Assembly: GCA_027575765.1 (NCBI GenBank)
Contig: JANBPT010000524.1
Location: forward strand, 1-32,331
Direction: 5' to 3'
DNA from: Tieghemiomyces parasiticus
Lineage: Eukaryota > Kickxellomycota > Dimargaritomycetes > Dimargaritales > Dimargaritaceae
DNA length: 32,331 bases
The translations under genes were made by a program, and so were the position numbers. Under the pieces are notes generated by a model. That model was not told the origin of the DNA, searched no databases, and saw only the letters and a program-made list of their open reading frames with translations. This document shows positions 28,118 through 32,331 of this stretch, piece after piece (the stretch's first letter is position 1; each line of letters begins with the position of its first letter).

Positions 28118-29511
28118 AAGCGGTAAGCGCTGCTGCCTCTTGTCCCGCTTTATTCCTCTCTCTCTCTCGTTTTGGCGCTATACCCCGTACAGCCTCCTCT
28201 TTATAAGCCCTGCCCAGCTTATATCCTTTATACAAGCGCTACACAGCATATACGCACCCACCACACCCACACCTTCCAGGCCACCCGCCCGTTTCTCCCA
28301 CCCGCCCAAACACGTAAGTCCTACAGCCTGTCTTTTACGCACTGCGCTTGGGTCGTTCCAGCCTCGCTTGTATGCTGGCTTGAGGTGCGGTTTCTTTCCA
28401 CCGCCTCCACCGGTTCCTCAACGATATGCCGGCCCTGGTTTACTTTTGCCTTTGCCATCGGCCCACTTTTATTCTCCCTTGGCGCCTCTCGGTTTTTCTA
28501 TCGGTTACTTCCTAGGCCCGTACTCTCCCTCTCGCTTCGGTCGCTGGCATACCCCTCCATTGCGTGTAGCCGCCCGGAGACTTGGCCGGAGAGGGTGGGT
28601 CGGGAGACCTGGCGCGGTGGATACACGTAGCGGCTGCATGACTAGCCCTCGCGGCCATGTCTCCAACGCTGTATTTTTGGTTTGCCTCGCCAACCTCTCG
28701 GACTACCCTGCTGGACCAATGATGGCCCGTGGCTGCTACTATGGCTGGCCAATTTCGAGAGGGTGAGGAGAGGTTGCTAGGCCTAGAGGCTCAGGGCGCT
28801 ACTGTCTCTAGGGCCCTGATGTCGCTAGGCCCCCGTGGTAGTGGGCGAGCCACACCAGCCTCACCACCGCTCCATACCCGTAGTGAAAGGGGCAATTTTT
28901 CTTGGTGGGCGCCGGAAGCGTCGGGAGGGGAGAGAGTGAGGGGGCAGGCCGTGCGAGATCCGTTCCAGTGCCTACCCGCACGACGCGTAACGTTTCGATG
29001 GGGGACCCCGTTTCGGATCGCACTCCCAACCCGCCCCCCCTCTCACTTCTCGCCTGCCCGCTTCGCCCCTTATCCCTGCGAATGATACACAGCATCTTCT
29101 CCTCACCCGCGGTGTCTCTTCCTCTGCCCAGCCGTCTTGCTCTGGCGATGGCGGCGGGGGGGGGAGGTGCATCGCGACGCGACTCGTCACGCCCGCGTGT
29201 ATGGGATTATCGCTATCCTCTCTTTTCCCCCCGCCTATGATTTTACTCGCCTGTTTCGCAGCCCTACGCGTGCGCGACCCACTCCGCCCTCAGGCCTGTC
29301 CTCCCCTCTCCACGCGTCTCACCCTTTCCCTCCCTTTAGGCCCTATAAATACTACCACCGCCTACTCTTGCCTCCCCTCGCCCTCACCCACCACTAACCC
29401 CCCGCCCCACATCCACGCCCCCTTTGTATTTTTACACACCTACCCTCTGTGTCGCTTGATCCCCACGCCCACCCTGTACATTTTAATACCCCCACCCTTG
29501 CGCAGTCCAAC
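28118..29511 (+). promoter_or_regulatory. pyrimidine-rich leader/promoter region of the HMG gene
   Basis: The plus strand is strongly C/T-rich. Proline-rich frames here (for example 28140-28766) are a by-product of that composition. A TATA-like site at 28200, a strong donor GTAAGT at 28314-28319 and an acceptor GCGCAG ending at 29505, six bases before the ATG at 29512, would allow a 5' UTR intron of about 1.2 kb. A closer TATA box at 29344 offers a simpler, unspliced start. Confidence 0.35.
29344..29351 (+). promoter_or_regulatory. TATA box for the HMG gene (TATAAATA)
   Basis: TATAAATA lies 168 bp upstream of the ATG at 29512, in a C/T-rich setting where AT-rich words are rare. This is the best proximal promoter candidate for the gene. 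Confidence 0.5.
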
Positions 29512-29838
29512 ATGCCGAAGGTCAAGTCTGCCGCCCCTGCCTCCTCCCGCAACGCCAAGGGCGTGGAGAAGAAGAAGAAGCGCACCAAGAAGGACCCCAA
29601 CGCCCCCAAGCGCGCCCTGTCGGCCTACATGTTCTACTCGCAGTCGGCCCGCGAGAGCGTGAAGCAGAACAACCCCGAGGCCACCTTTGGCGAGCTCGGC
29701 AAGCTGCTCGGCGCCCAGTGGAAGGAGATGACCCCCGCCCAGAAGGCGCCCTTTGATCGCCAGGCGGAGGCCGACAAGGTCCGGTACGAGAAGGAGAAGG
29801 CCGCCTACGCCGCCCAGGGCTCGTCGGACGAAGAGTAA
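29512..29838 (+). CDS. NHP6: Nhp6-type single HMG-box chromatin protein
   Basis: The 108-residue protein has a basic N-terminal arm (KGVEKKKKRTKKD, 17-29) and then one HMG box (about 30-99) that begins with the highly conserved PNAPKRALSAYMFY. It includes the box residues NNPEATFGELGKLLG and W70 and ends in a short acidic tail (SSDEE). Nhp6 proteins are abundant nuclear proteins that bend DNA without sequence preference and help the FACT complex and TBP at nucleosomal promoters. Yeast Nhp6 is about 93-99 residues, so this one is complete and slightly longer at both ends. Codon use is extreme (almost only C/G-ending codons, AAG for Lys), as expected of a very highly expressed gene. The ATG at 29512 is the first one in frame. 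The acceptor-like GCGCAG just before it hints at an optional intron in the leader. Confidence 0.96.
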   Translation: MPKVKSAAPASSRNAKGVEKKKKRTKKDPNAPKRALSAYMFYSQSARESVKQNNPEATFGELGKLLGAQWKEMTPAQKAPFDRQAEADKVRYEKEKAAYAAQGSSDEE

Positions 29839-29853
29839 ATTATTTATTTGTTT
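29839..29853 (+). promoter_or_regulatory. AU-rich element at the start of the HMG 3' UTR
   Basis: ATTATTTATTTGTTT directly follows the stop codon. Overlapping ATTTATTT is the core of AU-rich mRNA decay/stability elements, and it stands out in an otherwise GC-rich gene. Function is inferred. Confidence 0.4.
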
Positions 29854-32331
29854 CTGTTCCGTCTGTGCGTCGTCGTAATCGTTTTTATCCTGCCACTCTC
29901 TCCCTCTCCTAGACATCCTCCCTCACCCCCTTCCTTTTGTGTATACCCTGTGTGATGTGTGGGCTATAGGCGTGTGTCTGTGGGTTCGCTCGGATCCCGG
30001 CTACCCCTTTCTAGATCGGGTGTTGACGTGAGTGTGTGCATGCTCACTCCGGCGGACGAAACGAAGTAGCACTTCACCCCCGATCACGTCGCGATCACTG
30101 CCGCCTAGTCCCCTCCGTTCTGTAACATGTTAATGATGTGCAACTCATCTGTCTCCTCCACCATAGTGCGCCATCTCGAGGGCGACGTGTTCTCTCTCCC
30201 CCCCTCCCACACACTTTCGACACACATCCACCCTTCTTTCCATTGTTGCCCTCATCCCATCCTTTCGGCCGTGTCAGTTTCTTTCTCTGTGACCCATCTT
30301 TTATATAAAATGAATTGAAAGCTGACGTAGAAAAGTGAGTTCCGGCTGGCCCCGTCCCTGAATCTCGATGCTCCCCGGGCGACCTGGATTGAGATGGGTG
30401 GAGTCTGAGCAGTGCTAAGGCCACCCCCGGCCTTATACATGAGCCTCACTTTAGTCTTCATAGCCGCTAATTGCAACCCGGCGTCTCCCCCAGATGGCAC
30501 AGGAGTCTATCCAGATCCGGTAAGGCGGATGACGAGCGCATAATTTGGCTAACCCGCTCGTGGGTCAAACAACCAGAGTTCCAAGGCAGTCCCGACGTGG
30601 CAGCTAGTTCGTACCACCATGGGCCTGTGGTAAGGGAGCTGCTGCGGCACAGACGTGCGAAACTCGGGGGACCACAGGCCTCGTCCCCTTCCGATCCCAC
30701 AGGTAAAACGTGTCCAGGGCAGTGCTGGCAGCCTAGTACGATTGGCGGGGTTACCTCGGCTTATGACAAATATAAGAACCGCTCCATACCTGGCCAGGGG
30801 TGGCTGTCGTCCAGTAGTTCGGCCGTTATGAGGGCTGCGTACGGTTCGTCTGCTACGGGTTGGCATTATAGCGCATGGCGGTAGTAGGGAAAGAGCACGA
30901 ACGCTGGTAGGGCTGACTGTATGAAACACGCCGGAAACTCCCCCCCCCCCCCTGCGCTCCAAAGTCCACCGGCCAAGGATAACAACAAGGAACCACGACA
31001 ACTCCTGGATGTGAAGGTTTTTTATTTTTTCAACGCTGCGCCCGCCTTACAGTGAGCACCCCTCGATTGAGCGGAGGGTGTCTAGCATAGCAAGTCCATT
31101 TACCGGAGTTGCACCAGTCCGGTGCTGCCACGGACTCGGAAGGGCCTCGTTGGCAATGGGCAGCGGTGAATGACGCGACCACTTGTCCATAGCAGAATAG
31201 CGGCGCTGGGCCAGGCGCTCAGTAGCCTCACCAGCGGTTGTAGGAATGGGGGGACGTAGAGAATAGCTGATCGGCCTAGCCTTGATGCCCCCCCCGCTTT
31301 CTCTCTCTCTGAGAAACAGCCCAGTAGAGCCTATTTGAGAAGGCGCTGGGGAGGCCAGTGCGGATGGACGAACGGAAACACAAGGAAACGAACTGCTGGT
31401 GCACGCAAGGGAGGGGGGGAGGAAGACAGTGGGTGGCACTGATTGTCCAGCTGACCGCTGGCGAGCTCTGAGCACGCGCGTCGTGCCTGTCCATTCTGTT
31501 GTGGCGACCCTTGGATTGGGCCACGAGAGGCAGAAATGAAGCAGCCCCATCCGTCAGCAGAAAGGGATGGCAGTCGAGTAAGGGCCCCGGAATGAGGGGG
31601 CCGCCCAGGTAGGAGGGGGGGGGGAATGGGACAGGCGGCGAGCAAATGGTGCGTGCTTATCCGCAAGCGGGCCGGCCGGGCGGTGGAGCCAGCGCTGCAC
31701 GGTCTGCAGGACTGAGGTGCGGCCGGTGGGTATGGGACGAAGGCGCGGGTAATCCCCAGGTCGCCTGCTGGTGCTACCTCTGATCCGTTCGGGGCGGTGC
31801 TACGCGCGCCCACCACCATCAATCCCCGCCCCCCCTACTGGGTAACCCAAAAGTCAAAAAAGGCGGCAGCTGGCCGAGCGGGCTTGGCCGGATGCTGCCC
31901 GCCCAAGGTGCCGCTGGTGCGGGATGAGACGCGCTCGCGCCCCTGTACACCGGAGTATAGTAGGAAGGTCCGCCTCGCCTCGTCTCCATTAAGACAATTA
32001 AGGCGGATATAGCAACGAGCAGCCCCCTCCCGCCTGACCTTCTCTCTCTCTCCTATCATCACCAGCACGAATATGGGATGCGACGGAGTACCGACAGAAC
32101 GAGGAAGAGGGCCCCTAGGTCCATAATAGTTCACACACACTCACGCAGCTATCCGTCTGCCGGGCTGCTTATCCTTATACGCGCTTATGGGACCCTCGGC
32201 CACCACCGCCTCCACCCCTTTCCCTCCCATTACTCAACCGCGTCTGGCTTCTCACTCCCTTGTTTTTTTCCACCCATTGGCCACCCCATCCTCGTCGCAA
32301 CCACCCTGAGCGCCCCGCCACCCATCCCAGT
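29854..32331. other. downstream spacer to the window end, no supportable gene
   Basis: The first part is probably the HMG 3' region. A TTTTATATAAAA palindrome at 30299-30310 could act as a 3'-end efficiency element or a TATA box. Frames at 30471-30884 (+) and on the minus strand at 31822-31047 have no recognisable domains. C/G runs occur at 30940-30952 and 31615-31624. The plus strand turns pyrimidine-rich again after 32020, so a plus-strand gene may start beyond the right edge. Confidence 0.4.

Noticed and set aside
28140..28766. Proline/serine-rich frame of 208 codons
   Set aside because: Direct consequence of a C/T-rich tract; no domain, and it lies in the likely leader/promoter of the HMG gene.
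29440..29916. Minus-strand frame of 158 codons over the HMG gene
   Set aside because: Antisense shadow of the strongly biased Nhp6 codons; Leu/Gly-rich without a domain.
1..32331. CRISPR array, rRNA genes, complete LTR element, telomeric repeat
   Set aside because: No regularly spaced repeats, no rRNA sequence, no paired long terminal repeats and no telomere units were seen.

Overview
This is nuclear DNA from a fungus. The best evidence is a Kre2/Ktr-type (GT15) Golgi mannosyltransferase and a single-HMG-box Nhp6-type protein, with a class B fungal bHLH factor, spliceosomal introns with GTAAGT-like donors and TATA boxes in support. Long spacers, frequent G or C homopolymers and the intron content make an early-diverging lineage (for example Zoopagomycota) plausible, but I cannot fix the taxon from sequence alone. 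Gene density is low. Large parts carry only short ORFs open on several frames at once, and I annotate no gene there.

Layout from left to right. 1-89 (-): start of a secreted-protein gene that runs off the window, with a TATA box at 221-228. 835-1100 (-): possible terminal coding exon of an unrecognised protein. 2930-3709 (+): TATA box, a three-codon uORF and a 190-residue unrecognised protein whose predicted order of strands and helices suggests a ferredoxin-like fold. 5233-5922 (+): decayed mariner-type transposase preceded by two palindromes. 7631-7669: strong 14-bp hairpin. 8114-9586 (-): 490-residue bHLH factor with H/E/R E-box contacts and three RRxS sites. 9587-12900: long tract upstream of it, pyrimidine-rich on its coding strand. 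12901-18211: no supportable gene.

The most interesting part is 18.2-22.8 kb (-). Here two spliced genes lie in tandem, 102 bp apart. The upstream one (22769-21764, three exons) encodes a 229-residue protein with a stretch resembling the C-terminal helical domain of glutathione transferases. The downstream one (21661-18212, six exons whose phases all agree) encodes a 740-residue WD40 protein. It has an acidic N-terminus with a SUMO-interaction-like motif and a DDB1-binding (DWD)-like box, so it is a candidate Cullin4-DDB1 substrate receptor.

24133-25374 (+): single-exon GT15 mannosyltransferase with an inverted repeat that starts inside its stop codon. 29512-29838 (+): Nhp6-type HMG protein with a TATA box at 29344 and an AU-rich 3' UTR start, preceded by about 3 kb of pyrimidine-rich sequence. 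The genes do not form an obvious pathway. Three of them (bHLH, WD40/DCAF candidate, Nhp6) are probably nuclear and concern transcription or chromatin. All exon models are manual and rest on splice consensus and phase only.
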